Below, piece by piece: positions 52,158 to 61,200 of a stretch of 64,000 nt of DNA. Source of the stretch: Kitasatospora cheerisanensis KCTC 2395 (lineage in GTDB: Bacteria; Actinomycetota; Actinomycetes; Streptomycetales; Streptomycetaceae). Position 1 is the first letter of the stretch. Every line of letters starts with the position of its first letter. The stretch lies in the NCBI RefSeq assembly GCF_000696185.1, contig NZ_KK853997.1, positions 3,948,410 through 4,012,409 of the forward strand, given 5' to 3'. Below the pieces are notes generated by a model. The model was not told where the DNA came from. It saw nothing but the letters and a program-made list of their open reading frames with translations, and searched no databases. The position numbers and the translations under genes were made by a program.

Positions 52158-53154
52158 GTCCGCCGCCTCTCATCAGCCAGCCGAGCTGGAACAGGGTCTG
52201 GGCGTTGTGCAGTTCGCGCAGCCGGGAGATGTGGCCGGCGACGGTGCGCTCGGACAGGCCGAGCCGGGTGGCGACGGCGCGCTGGGTGAGGCCCTGGGCG
52301 AGCATCCGGCCGACCCGGTGGGTGACGGTGCGGGTGAGGGTGCGGCCGTCCAGGCTGTGCCAGTGGACCTGGTCGGCGCGCGCCCAGTCGCGTTCGAAGC
52401 CGGCCACCAGGTAGGCGATGGCCGCGGGGTCCTCGACGAACGCGGCGCGGCTGTGGTCGTCGGCGGCGGGGATCACCGCGATCCGCCGGTCGATGACGAT
52501 CATGCGCAGGAACGGCTCGTCCAGGACGCGGAGTTGGGCGCCCTGTTCGGCCATCGCGGTGGCGTGCCGGACGGCGCTGTCCTCGGTGAGCGCGACCGGC
52601 TGGTAGAGGGTGCGCATGGTGCCGCCCCGACGGAGCATCAACTGGTCCTGGGTGTGCGCGAGTTCGAGCACCCCGGGCGGGCGGAGACCGGGCTGGGCGC
52701 TGAGCAGTTCGAGCCGGCAGTCGGAGACCAGCTGGGCGATCCGGAGCCGGATGCTCTCCTGACCGTCCACGTAGACCGCCTGCCGGGCCCGGTCGGCGGG
52801 CCGGGGGACGGCGTCGTAGGCGCGGGCCAGCGGGTCGAGGGCGGCGGGCAGCCGGTCGGCGTCCAGCAGCAGGCGGGTGGCCTGGGCGCGCATGTCGGCG
52901 CCGAGGCGCTCGGCGACCGCGCGCGGGCTGACCGCGACGTAGCAGCCGTCGATCCGGTTGGGCAGCACCAGTCCGACGGCCACCAGCTGTTCCAGCAGGG
53001 CCTGTTGGCGCTCCGGTGCGAGGTCGGTGCCGGGCAGCGCCGGGTTCTCCAGCGGGATCCGGCCGCCGGCGGTCAGGATGGCCAGGTACAGCCTGGCGGC
53101 GTCGTCCTCCGGCAGCGTGTCGTCCGGGTCGGACTTCGGGTGGTCCGCAGCCAC
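52150..53154 (-). CDS. LuxR-type regulator, array member R6 (first gene of the run)
   Basis: A 334-residue paralogue starting VAADHPKSDPDDTLPEDDAA. The middle block is LRVLDEPFLRMIVIDRRIAV, sharing IDRRIA with R0. The HTH reads QGLTQRAVATRLGLSERTVA and the end is QLGWLMRGGGRG. GTG at 53154 follows GGGAGAG by 5-6 nt. It heads the six-gene run, so the 637-nt region upstream should hold the main promoter. A perfect 11-bp inverted repeat lies in that region at 53539-53570. Confidence 0.85.
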   Translation of the reverse strand: MAADHPKSDPDDTLPEDDAARLYLAILTAGGRIPLENPALPGTDLAPERQQALLEQLVAVGLVLPNRIDGCYVAVSPRAVAERLGADMRAQATRLLLDADRLPAALDPLARAYDAVPRPADRARQAVYVDGQESIRLRIAQLVSDCRLELLSAQPGLRPPGVLELAHTQDQLMLRRGGTMRTLYQPVALTEDSAVRHATAMAEQGAQLRVLDEPFLRMIVIDRRIAVIPAADDHSRAAFVEDPAAIAYLVAGFERDWARADQVHWHSLDGRTLTRTVTHRVGRMLAQGLTQRAVATRLGLSERTVAGHISRLRELHNAQTLFQLGWLMRGGGRG

Positions 53155-53791
53155 GTCGAGCTCTCCCTGCCGTGTTCCTCCGTTGCGGACGATGATCTCA
53201 GCAGGGCCGTCCGGCTCGACGGCGGGAGCCCCCGCGGACGGGCGTGTCCCCCGGGGCGGACGCCGAAGCGTCCGGCTCCCGGAGGACCCGCTCGTGTCAC
53301 GCCAAGCGTCAAGGCGCTTTCGGCGAGGCGGAGCAGCAACGCCTCACCGATACCGGGCCCGGCAGCCATCACCACACATGGCGTCCGGGTCGGTGCTCTT
53401 CCCCCCGTTGCGCAGATACGAACGCACCTGTCGCCCCCACGCGAAGAGCAAGTCGCCGACTCGGGCTGCGGCGGCCCGGGACGACTTGACGTGTCTACAC
53501 CTTCACAGCGCGGCGAACGCCGAACAAGTGCTCTCCGACTGCAGGTTCCCGCAAGTGCAGGAACCTGCAGCAAACCGCTCGCCCGAGTGACCGGAATCCC
53601 GGATTTCGAAGCATTTCCCCCCTCCCCGAACAGGCATTCGGCACCCGCGGCCGGTAGCGTCGCGGCCTGCCGGAATGTCACTGCCGTCGCCGGGAATTCC
53701 GCAATCTTCGCCGAATCCACCGATCCGGAACCGCCCGCCCCGAATCGGCCGGTCCGATTCCGCGCCCGGCGAATGCGGACCGGCGCGCCCG
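53155..53791. other. 637-nt region without a gene, upstream of the regulator run
   Basis: No ORF here shows consistent coding bias. AT-richer patches lie near 53520-53620 and 53690-53740. The region must contain the promoter of the R6-R1 run and part may serve as the 3' end of the TDT transporter gene. A perfect inverted repeat is at 53539-53570, and CAAGTGC occurs twice (53525, 53553). Confidence 0.45.
53539..53570. promoter_or_regulatory. Perfect 11-bp inverted repeat upstream of R6
   Basis: CTGCAGGTTCC (53539-53549) and GGAACCTGCAG (53560-53570) flank CGCAAGTGCA. It could be an operator of the regulator run, or the terminator of a transcript from the TDT side. Confidence 0.45.
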
Positions 53792-54892
53792 CTACAGCAG
53801 CCGCCCCGCCCGCAGTCCGGCCACGGTGTGCGCCGAAGCCACCGCCCAGGCGGTGAACAGCAGCAGCCACAACCCGGCCGCCAGCGCCGTGAATCCGCCG
53901 AACCCGGTGTGCCGGGCCAGCGCCGCCGCACCGGTGACCAGGGTGCCGACCGGGAAGGTGAACGCCCACCAGGTCATCGCGAACGGCATCCCGGCACGCA
54001 GCGCCCGCCCGTTCGCGACCAGCGCCACCGCCAGCCACAGCAGCGCGAAGCCCATCACCGCCACCCCGTAGACCTCGGCCAGCCCGCGCGCCACCTCCGC
54101 ACCCGTACGCCCGGCGCCGGGCAGCGCCGACGGCACCGCGTCGGCGAACTGGTGGACGGCGGTGGTGGACTGGCCCAGCGGGCCGAGCACCAGGAACAGC
54201 GACGGCGTCAGCACCACCGCGGGCAGCTTGCTGTGCACCAGCCCGCCGAACACCACCGGCAGCAGCACCAGGGTCGCCAGCAGGCTGGCCCCGAACATCG
54301 CCGCGCACCCGTACAGCAGCGCCTGCCGGGCCGCCCCCTCCGGCAGGTGCGGCACCAGCGCCGGGCCGAGCGCGGCGGCCACCATCGGGGCCACCACCGG
54401 CAGCAGCCAGGTCGGGTTGGCCTCCAGCGCGGACAGCCGGTGCCGGGTGATCATCAGGTACGGCAGCCCGGCGGCCACCACGAGCGCGTACAGCGTCCCG
54501 GCGCCCCACAGCACCGCGTACAGCGCCAGGCCGGCCCGCTCGCCGACCACCGGGCCGCCGACCGCCAGCGCGCCGTAGCCGACCGCCAGCAGCGCCATCG
54601 GCGGGCAGCCGTAGAACACCGCGGCGGCCGGGTCGTCCAGCAGCGTGCGGCGGGCCTGCTCGCGGTGGCGCAGCAGGTGCACCGCGCGGGCCGCCGACAG
54701 CGCGGCGAGCAGCAGCAGCGACAGCGTCCACACCGCCTCGGCGAGGGCGAGCCGGCCCGGCACGTCGACCGGCAGCGCGGCGGCGCCGTTGCCGGTGATC
54801 GCGGTGCCCATCACGGCGGCGTACCAGTTGGGGCCGAGCCGGGACAGGTCGAGGGTGCGCAGGCCGGTGCGGGGGGCGAGGAGGGTTGCCAT
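53792..54892 (-). CDS. TDT-family (tellurite resistance/dicarboxylate, SLAC1-like) transporter
   Basis: A 366-residue membrane protein with about ten hydrophobic segments. LGPNWYAAVMGTAITGNGAA at residue ~19 is the family start motif, and FAMTWWAFTFPVGTLVTGAA near residue 300 is the matching late motif. The TDT family moves organic acids, sulfite or anions. ATG at 54892 follows GAGGG by 8 nt. It diverges from a LysR regulator with a shared operator-like dyad (54941-54954), so it is probably the regulator's target. Substrate unknown. Confidence 0.88.
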   Translation of the reverse strand: MATLLAPRTGLRTLDLSRLGPNWYAAVMGTAITGNGAAALPVDVPGRLALAEAVWTLSLLLLAALSAARAVHLLRHREQARRTLLDDPAAAVFYGCPPMALLAVGYGALAVGGPVVGERAGLALYAVLWGAGTLYALVVAAGLPYLMITRHRLSALEANPTWLLPVVAPMVAAALGPALVPHLPEGAARQALLYGCAAMFGASLLATLVLLPVVFGGLVHSKLPAVVLTPSLFLVLGPLGQSTTAVHQFADAVPSALPGAGRTGAEVARGLAEVYGVAVMGFALLWLAVALVANGRALRAGMPFAMTWWAFTFPVGTLVTGAAALARHTGFGGFTALAAGLWLLLFTAWAVASAHTVAGLRAGRLL

Positions 54893-54940
54893 GGTTCCCA
54901 CCCTCGGCGGGCGGGCGGGACGGCGGTAGCGAGGCGTCCG

Positions 54941-54957
54941 CTATGAGGACATAGCCT
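54941..54957. promoter_or_regulatory. LysR box and leaderless promoter in the TDT/LysR gap
   Basis: CTATG-AGGA-CATAG is a short dyad with T-N11-A-like spacing. TAGCCT (54952-54957) overlaps its end and lies 6 nt before the lysR ATG, so the lysR mRNA is probably leaderless. Confidence 0.5.
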
Positions 54958-54963
54958 GGGCCT

Positions 54964-55893
54964 ATGGCTCTCTCCCCGCACGTCCCGGAAATCGGCGCCC
55001 TGGAGCTGCTGCTCGCGGTGGCCCGGCTGGGCAGCGTCGGCCGGGCCGCGGCCGAACTGGGCGTCAGCCAGCCCGCCGCCAGCGCCCGGATCAAGGGCAT
55101 GGAACGGCAGATCGGGGTGGCCCTGCTGGAGCGCTCCCCGCGCGGCTCCCGCCCCACCGAGGCGGGCCGGCTGGTGGTCGAGTGGGCCCGGCAGGTGGTG
55201 GAGGCCGCGCAGGCGCTGGACGCCGGGATCGACGCGCTGCGCGAACGCCGGGACGCCCGGCTGCGGGTGGTGGCCAGCCTGACCGTCGCCGAGTACCTGA
55301 TGCCCGGCTGGCTGCTCGCCCTGAACGAGGCCAGCCCGGGCACGGCCGTCACGCTGCGCACCGCGAACTCCGCCGACGTCGCCGCCCGGGTGCTGGCCGG
55401 CGAGGCCGACCTCGGCTTCGTCGAGGGCACCTCCACCCCGCCCGGGCTGTCCGGCGCGGTGGTCGCCGCGGACCGGCTGGTGGTGGTGGTCTCCCCCGAC
55501 CACCGCTGGGCCCGCCGGCGCGCCCCGGTCACCGGCGCCGAGCTGGCCGCCACCCCGCTGGTGCTGCGCGAGGTCGGCTCCGGCACCCGGGAGGTGCTGG
55601 AGGAGGCGCTCGCCCCGTACGGCGGGCCGTCCGCGCCCCGGCTGGAGCTGGCCTCCTCGACGGCGCTGAAGGCCGCCGCGATGACCGGCGCCGGCCCGGT
55701 CTGCCTCAGCGAGCTGGCGGTCACCGAGGAGCTGGCGACCCGCCGGCTGGTGGCCGTCCCGCTGGCGGGCCTGGAGCTGCAGCGCCCGCTGCGCGCGGTC
55801 TGGCCGGCCGGCCAGCGCCCGGCGGGCCCGGCCCGGGTGCTGCTCGGACTGACCCGGGGCAGCACCCCCGCCCAGCCGGTTCGAAAAAGTTGA
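54964..55893 (+). CDS. LysR-family transcriptional regulator
   Basis: A 309-residue regulator. The N-terminal winged helix reads LAVARLGSVGRAAAELGVSQ PAASARIKGMERQIG. The effector-binding domain spans residues ~90-300 (LRVVASLTVAEYLMPGW). Divergence from the TDT transporter suggests control by the transported anion. The ATG is likely leaderless. Its stop codon lies inside the first HAIR arm of clpB (55889-55909), so the clpB operator overlaps this gene's end. Confidence 0.92.
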   Translation: MALSPHVPEIGALELLLAVARLGSVGRAAAELGVSQPAASARIKGMERQIGVALLERSPRGSRPTEAGRLVVEWARQVVEAAQALDAGIDALRERRDARLRVVASLTVAEYLMPGWLLALNEASPGTAVTLRTANSADVAARVLAGEADLGFVEGTSTPPGLSGAVVAADRLVVVVSPDHRWARRRAPVTGAELAATPLVLREVGSGTREVLEEALAPYGGPSAPRLELASSTALKAAAMTGAGPVCLSELAVTEELATRRLVAVPLAGLELQRPLRAVWPAGQRPAGPARVLLGLTRGSTPAQPVRKS

Positions 55894-55909
55894 GCGGAAT
55901 AGACTCAAC
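55889..55909 (+). promoter_or_regulatory. HAIR element (HspR operator) of clpB
   Basis: GTTGAGC-N7-ACTCAAC matches the HAIR consensus. It overlaps the lysR stop codon and lies 61 nt upstream of the clpB start. A further GTTGAG half-site is at 55934. Confidence 0.85.
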
Positions 55910-55970
55910 TTAGTGCATGCTGTAGTCAGCAGAGTTGAGATGTCCCGAAGACGAGAGGGGTATGCCCGCA

Positions 55971-58574
55971 GTGGACGCCAGTAAGTTCACCAGCAAGACG
56001 CAGGAGGCCCTGTCCTCCGCCATCCGGCAGGCAGGCGCCGCGGGAAACCCGGACGTCAAGCCGGTGCACATCCTGCTGGCCCTGCTCGACCAGCCCGAGG
56101 GCCTGGCCCGCCCGCTGCTGAAGGCCGTCGGGGCGGACGCCGCGCCGATCGCCCTCGCCGCCCGCCAGCAATCCGCCGCGCTGCCCGCCGCCCAGGGCTC
56201 CACGGTCGCCGCCCCGCAGCTCTCGCGGGACACCCTCGCGGTGCTGGAGGAGGCCGGAAAGCGCGCCGCCGACCTGGACGACCAGTACGTCTCCACCGAG
56301 CACCTGCTGGTCGGCCTGGCCGCCGAGGGCGGCCCGGTCGCCGAGCTGCTGAAGCAGCACGGCGCCACCCCGAAGGCCCTGCTCGCCGCGTTCAAGGACG
56401 TCCGGGGCAGCGCCCGGGTCACCTCCGCCGACCCGGAGGGCACCTACAAGGCGCTGGAGAAGTACGGCTCCGACCTCACCCAGGCCGCCCGGGACGGCAA
56501 GCTCGACCCGGTGATCGGCCGCGACCAGGAGATCCGCCGGGTCGTCCAGGTGCTGTCCCGCCGCACCAAGAACAACCCGGTGCTGATCGGCGAGCCCGGC
56601 GTCGGCAAGACCGCCGTCGTCGAGGGCCTGGCCCAGCGCATCGTCGCCGGCGACGTGCCGGAGTCGCTGCGCGGCAAGCGCCTGGTCGCGCTCGACCTGG
56701 CGGCGATGGTCGCCGGCGCCAAGTTCCGCGGCGAGTTCGAGGAGCGCCTGAAGGCTGTCCTGAACGACATCAAGGACTCCGACGGCCAGGTCATCACCTT
56801 CATCGACGAGCTGCACACCATGGTCGGCGCGGGCGCCGGCGGCGACTCCGCGATGGACGCGGGCAACATGCTCAAGCCGATGCTGGCCCGCGGCGAACTG
56901 CGCATGGTAGGCGCCACCACGCTGGACGAGTACCGCGAGCGGATCGAGAAGGACCCGGCCCTGGAGCGCCGCTTCCAGCAGGTGCTGGTCGGCGAGCCCA
57001 CCGTCGAGGACACCATCGCCATCCTGCGCGGCCTGAAGGGCCGCTACGAGGCGCACCACAAGGTGGAGATCACCGACGCCGCGCTGGTCGCCGCCGCCAC
57101 GCTGTCCAACCGGTACATCACCTCCCGCTTCCTGCCGGACAAGGCGATCGACCTGGTCGACGAGTCGGCGTCCCGGCTGCGGATGGAGATCGACTCCTCC
57201 CCGGTGGAGATCGACGAACTCCAGCGCGCCGTCGACCGGCTGCGGATGGAGGAGCTCGCGCTGGAGAAGGAGTCCGACCCGGCCTCCGTCGAGCGCCTCG
57301 GCCGGCTCCGCCGCGACCTCGCCGACAAGCAGGAGCAGCTGAGCACCCTCAACGCCCGCTGGGAGCAGGAGAAGAAGTCCCTGAACCGGGTCGGCGAGCT
57401 CAAGGAGCGCCTCGACGACCTGCGCGGCGCGCTGGACCGCGCCCAGCGCGACGGCGACTTCGAGCGCGCCTCCAAGCTGATGTACGCCGAGATCCCGGCC
57501 GCCGAGCGCGAACTGACGGAGGCCCAGGACCGCGCGGCGGACGAGCCGAACACCACCATGGTCAAGGAGCAGGTCGGCCCGGACGACGTGGCCGACGTGG
57601 TCTCCTCCTGGACGGGCATCCCGGCCGGCCGCCTGCTGGAGGGCGAGAGCGCCAAACTCCTGCGCATGGAGGACGAGTTGGGCAAGCGCCTGATCGGCCA
57701 GCGGGAGGCCGTCCAGGCGGTGTCCGACGCGGTGCGCCGCACCCGCTCCGGCATCGCCGACCCGGACCGCCCGACCGGCTCGTTCCTGTTCCTCGGCCCG
57801 ACCGGCGTCGGCAAGACCGAGCTCGCCAAGGCGCTCGCCGACTTCCTGTTCGACGACGAGCGGGCGATGGTCCGGATCGACATGAGCGAGTACGGCGAGA
57901 AGCACTCGGTCTCCCGCCTGGTCGGCGCCCCGCCCGGGTACGTCGGCTACGAGGAGGGCGGCCAGCTCACCGAGGCGGTCCGCCGCCGCCCGTACAGCGT
58001 GGTGCTGCTGGACGAGGTGGAGAAGGCCCACCCGGAGGTGTTCGACGTCCTGCTCCAGGTGCTGGACGACGGCCGCCTCACCGACGGCCAGGGCCGCACG
58101 GTCGACTTCCGCAACACCATCCTGATCCTCACCTCCAACCTCGGCTCGGCCTTCCTGGTCGACCCGGCCACCCCGGAGGAGCGGAAGAAGGAGCTGGTGC
58201 TGGAGACCGTCCGGCAGGCGTTCAAGCCGGAGTTCCTCAACCGGCTCGACGACATCGTGGTGTTCGAGCCGCTGGGCACCGCCGAGCTCAGCCGGATCGT
58301 CGATCTCCAGGTCGCCGCGCTGGCCCGCCGCCTGCACGAGCGCCGGCTCACGCTGGACGTCACCCCGGCCGCCCGGGACTGGCTCTCGCTGACCGGCTAC
58401 GACCCGGCGTACGGCGCCCGCCCGCTGCGCCGCCTGGTGCAGTCCGCGATCGGCGACCAGCTGGCCAAGGAGATCCTCTCCGGCCGGGTCCACGACGGGG
58501 ACACCGTCCTGGTCGACCGGGACGAGACCGGCGACCGGCTCAGCGTCGGCCCGAAGCCCTCGCTGGTGAAGTGA
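55971..58574 (+). CDS. clpB: Disaggregase ClpB (Hsp100)
   Basis: An 867-residue AAA+ disaggregase that works with DnaK. The Clp N-domain (residues ~1-145) precedes the first ATPase module with [14 protein letters not shown] long coiled-coil M-domain spans ~400-520. The second module has [14 protein letters not shown] and [14 protein letters not shown]. The M-domain distinguishes ClpB from ClpC. GTG at 55971 is 10 nt after GAGGGG; an in-frame ATG at 55962 is too close to it. The upstream HAIR box places it under HspR. A strong terminator follows. Confidence 0.98.
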   Translation: MDASKFTSKTQEALSSAIRQAGAAGNPDVKPVHILLALLDQPEGLARPLLKAVGADAAPIALAARQQSAALPAAQGSTVAAPQLSRDTLAVLEEAGKRAADLDDQYVSTEHLLVGLAAEGGPVAELLKQHGATPKALLAAFKDVRGSARVTSADPEGTYKALEKYGSDLTQAARDGKLDPVIGRDQEIRRVVQVLSRRTKNNPVLIGEPGVGKTAVVEGLAQRIVAGDVPESLRGKRLVALDLAAMVAGAKFRGEFEERLKAVLNDIKDSDGQVITFIDELHTMVGAGAGGDSAMDAGNMLKPMLARGELRMVGATTLDEYRERIEKDPALERRFQQVLVGEPTVEDTIAILRGLKGRYEAHHKVEITDAALVAAATLSNRYITSRFLPDKAIDLVDESASRLRMEIDSSPVEIDELQRAVDRLRMEELALEKESDPASVERLGRLRRDLADKQEQLSTLNARWEQEKKSLNRVGELKERLDDLRGALDRAQRDGDFERASKLMYAEIPAAERELTEAQDRAADEPNTTMVKEQVGPDDVADVVSSWTGIPAGRLLEGESAKLLRMEDELGKRLIGQREAVQAVSDAVRRTRSGIADPDRPTGSFLFLGPTGVGKTELAKALADFLFDDERAMVRIDMSEYGEKHSVSRLVGAPPGYVGYEEGGQLTEAVRRRPYSVVLLDEVEKAHPEVFDVLLQVLDDGRLTDGQGRTVDFRNTILILTSNLGSAFLVDPATPEERKKELVLETVRQAFKPEFLNRLDDIVVFEPLGTAELSRIVDLQVAALARRLHERRLTLDVTPAARDWLSLTGYDPAYGARPLRRLVQSAIGDQLAKEILSGRVHDGDTVLVDRDETGDRLSVGPKPSLVK

Positions 58575-58583
58575 CCTCCCGCC

Positions 58584-58616
58584 CGGCGGGCGGAGCCCTC
58601 GCGGCTCCGCCCGCCG
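58584..58616 (+). terminator. Terminator of clpB
   Basis: CGGCGGGCGGAGCC (58584-58597) and GGCTCCGCCCGCCG (58603-58616) form a 14-bp perfect stem. Confidence 0.8.
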
Positions 58617-58759
58617 GCGCGCGTGCACACCCGCCGGGACCAGGCGATCACGCCGCGGTGCCGCTCTGTGCCACGGGCCCCGAATGCGGCAGGATGGGGG
58701 CAGGAGAAGGCGGCCCCCAATCGGCAGCCGACCTTGTGCACCGTGAAAGGGACACCCCC

Positions 58760-59326
58760 GTGAGCATCGACCCGTCGTCCATCCCGTCCTTCGGCCTGCC
58801 GCAGCCGCCGCAGGGCGGACAGCCCGGTGGCGCTCCGGCCGGGCCGCCGCCGGTGATCGTCCCGGACCAGAACCTGGTCGCCCAGCTGCTCGACCAGATG
58901 CAGCTCAAGCACGTGGTGGACGAGGAGGGCGACCTCACCGCCCCCTGGGAGAACTTCCGCGTCTACTACATGTTCCGCGGCGACCACAAGGAGCTGTTCG
59001 CGGTCCGCGCCTTCTACGACCGGGCGTTCCCGCTCGAGAAGAAGGGCGAAATCCTCGACCTGATCGACGAGTGGAACCGCGAGACCCTGTGGCCCAAGGT
59101 CTACACCCACACCCACGAGGACGGCGTGGTCCGCCTGATCGGCGAGTCCCAGATGATCGTCGGCAACGGCGTCAGCCTGGAGTACTTCGTCGGCACCACC
59201 GCCAACTGGACCCAGGCCGCGGTCGGCTTCGAGCAGTGGATGGTCGAGCGCCTGGGCCTGCAGGAGCAGGTCGAGGACGACAAGGACGCCACCGACGGCG
59301 AGGACGGCCCGGCCGACGAGGCCTGA
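58760..59326 (+). CDS. YbjN-domain protein
   Basis: A 188-residue cytosolic protein. A Pro/Gly-rich stretch (FGLPQPPQGGQPGGAP) leads into a YbjN-type domain (ENFRVYYMFRGDHKELFAVR), a fold also found in type III secretion chaperones. The end is acidic (EDDKDATDGEDGPADEA). The function is unknown; E. coli YbjN affects motility and stress tolerance. GTG at 58760 follows AAAGGGA by about 8 nt. A 44-bp perfect palindrome follows the gene. Confidence 0.87.
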   Translation: MSIDPSSIPSFGLPQPPQGGQPGGAPAGPPPVIVPDQNLVAQLLDQMQLKHVVDEEGDLTAPWENFRVYYMFRGDHKELFAVRAFYDRAFPLEKKGEILDLIDEWNRETLWPKVYTHTHEDGVVRLIGESQMIVGNGVSLEYFVGTTANWTQAAVGFEQWMVERLGLQEQVEDDKDATDGEDGPADEA

Positions 59327-59341
59327 TCCCCCGTCACCCGT

Positions 59342-59385
59342 CGCGGAAGGGCCCGTCCACCGATCGGTGGACGGGCCCTTCCGCG
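59342..59385. terminator. 44-bp perfect palindrome, bidirectional terminator
   Basis: The arms of 22 bp (CGCGGAAGGGCCCGTCCACC then GA, and its exact complement) meet without a spacer, between the convergent ybjN and WxL-type genes. As RNA it folds into a stem of about 20 bp. Confidence 0.85.
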
Positions 59386-59402
59386 TCTCCGCTCCGGCCG
59401 GG

Positions 59403-60490
59403 TCAGCGGCGGCCCCGGCGGCGGCGGATCCTGAGGAACAGCAGGTACCCGGCCGCGAGGGCGAGGGCCGCGAAGCCGGCCACCACCGGGGTCGGACCGT
59501 CGTCCGCCCCGGCGGCCGACGCGGTGACCGCCCCCGCCCCGCCGGGAGCCGTCGGGAAGGTGACCGTGGCGCCCGCGGCGTGCTCGACCGAACCGCTCCC
59601 GAGCTTCAGCTCCACCGACCACGGACCCTCCGGCAGCCGGGCGTCCAGCGGGACCACCGCCTCCGCCCGCTCGCCCGGGGCCAGCGTGGTGCCGGTCCTG
59701 GCCGGGAACGGCCCGGCGCGCAGCCCGCCCGGCCCGTCCGACAGCGACAGCGCCCCGCTGATGTCCAGCGCGCGGCCCCCGGTGTTGTGGATCCGGGCGC
59801 GCAGCTCCGCCCGCCCGTCCGCGCCCCGGCCGGGCGTCAGCCGCTCGATCTCGAAGTCCGAGACCGGCTCGCCGCCCGCCCCGACGTCCAGGTACATCCG
59901 GACGCCCACCCGGCCCACGATCGCCAGACTGTGCGCCCGGTCCGCCGCCGCGCCGGTCTGCGCCCAGATGACGCCGTACCGCTCGCCGGCCGAGGCGTTC
60001 CCCGGCACCCGGATCGTGGTGCGCACCTGCGCCGCCTCGTGCGCCGCCAGGTCGAGGCCGGACGCGTCGAGCGAGGTCCACCCGGTCAGCTCGTTGGGGG
60101 TGCGCTCCGCCGCGAAGGCGAACTGCCCCTTGGTGACGGAGGCCGCCGCCGCGTACAGGTCGACGTGCACCGGCGCGGACGACTCGTTGCTGACCTCCAC
60201 CCGCCGCTCGATGGTCGAGCCGGGCGCGAGGTGGTCGACGATGTACGCCTGCGCCCGGGGGTCGTCCCGGCGGTTCTCCGGGGCGTCGAGCAGCTTGATG
60301 CCGATGGACCGCTGCCCGGCGCCCGCCTCCGCGGGGCGCTCCCCGCGCTCCCCGTGCCCGGCTGGCCCGGCGCCGCGCTGCCCGCCGCCGGCGTGGGCAT
60401 CCCGTCTGCCGCCACCGGCCCCGCCCCGACCGCCTGCACGACGGCCAGCACCAGCAGCGGGACCCAGGAGCGGCGCGCCCTCCTCGTCAT
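59403..60490 (-). pseudogene. WxL-interacting / DUF916-like wall protein, frameshifted in this sequence
   Basis: ATG at 60490 opens a signal peptide (LLVLAVVQAVGAGPVAA). Beyond a Gly/Pro-rich stretch the frame is lost; in the next frame the protein continues RSIGIKLLDAPENRRDDPRA with the DUF916-type domain (GERYGVIWAQTGAAADRAH). It then ends with a membrane segment and RIRRRRGRR. Adding one G to either GGGG run, complementary to 60341-60344 or 60350-60353, restores 362 residues. It starts 1 nt after the stop of the gene upstream, so the two are coupled. DUF916 proteins bind peptidoglycan and WxL partners in Firmicutes. Confidence 0.75.
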
Positions 60491-60491
60491 G

Positions 60492-61006
60492 TCAGGCAAC
60501 GGACTGGGTCAGCGTTCCGGTGTAGACCCCGCCGACGGCGCTCGCGGGCACGTGGACGGTGACGGTCGGATCCCAGGTCGCCGTGTTGTCCCCGACCCCG
60601 GCCGAGCCGGTGAGCACCGTCTGCGAGGAGTTGGACAGCGTCACGTCGGTCGGCGTGACGGTGATGACGCCGGTGGTGGTCACCGAGCCCACCGCGTAGT
60701 CGGCGTCGGTGGCGGGGATCGTCGACGGGCCGTTGACGAAGTCCGTCTCCGCTGCGGTCACCGTCCAGGACGCCGACAGCAGGGCCCGCGCGTCGACGAC
60801 GGTGCAGGGACCGATCGGGGCGCCGATCGACGTGCCCGGCGCCCCGAGCCAAGGGCGGCGGCCACCGGCACCGTCATCGTCAGGGCGCCGGAGGTGACGA
60901 CGAAGGTGACGGTGGTGCTCGGGTCGTCGGCGCCGGCCGCGAGGCCCGGCCCGACGAGGACGAGAGCGGCGGCCGCGGCCGCGACGGAAAGAACTCGAAC
61001 GCGCAC
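60492..61006 (-). pseudogene. Small secreted WxL-like beta-protein, frameshifted in this sequence
   Basis: GTG at 61006 follows GGAG by 5-6 nt. The start VRVRVLSVAAAAAALVLVGP is a signal peptide. DPSTTVTFVVTSGALTMTVP follows. The frame then changes and resumes as APGTSIGAPIGPCTVVDARA, ending VYTGTLTQSVA. One extra G in the run complementary to 60842-60845 gives 171 residues. The mature part is Thr/Val-rich and beta-sandwich-like, as in WxL-type surface proteins, but no classical WxL motif is seen. Its stop is 1 nt before the next ATG. The pair resembles the WxL/DUF916 pairs of Firmicutes. Confidence 0.7.
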
Positions 61007-61200
61007 GATGTCTCCTGGAGTAGCCCCCGATACGGACCTGCCGAAGTGATGCACCGTCAGACAATCCAGAGCGGTCCGCCCCCGCAACCCGGCCCGGAAC
61101 CGGCTCCGCCATCGGGACCACCGCGCTCCGGCCGGGCGGATCCTTGTCCGCGGCCGCGCCCCGTCGGAGGATGGGCCGAACACCACTCGGAGGAGCCGCA

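Noticed and set aside
47297..53154. Array taken as a phase-variable or transposon-made repeat
   Set aside because: No inverted repeats, transposase or target duplications flank the genes; simple tandem duplication explains it.
53073..55865. 930-codon minus-strand ORF across the gene-free region and the TDT/LysR pair
   Set aside because: It reads through R6, the gap, the transporter and antisense to lysR in wrong frames; composition is shadow-like.
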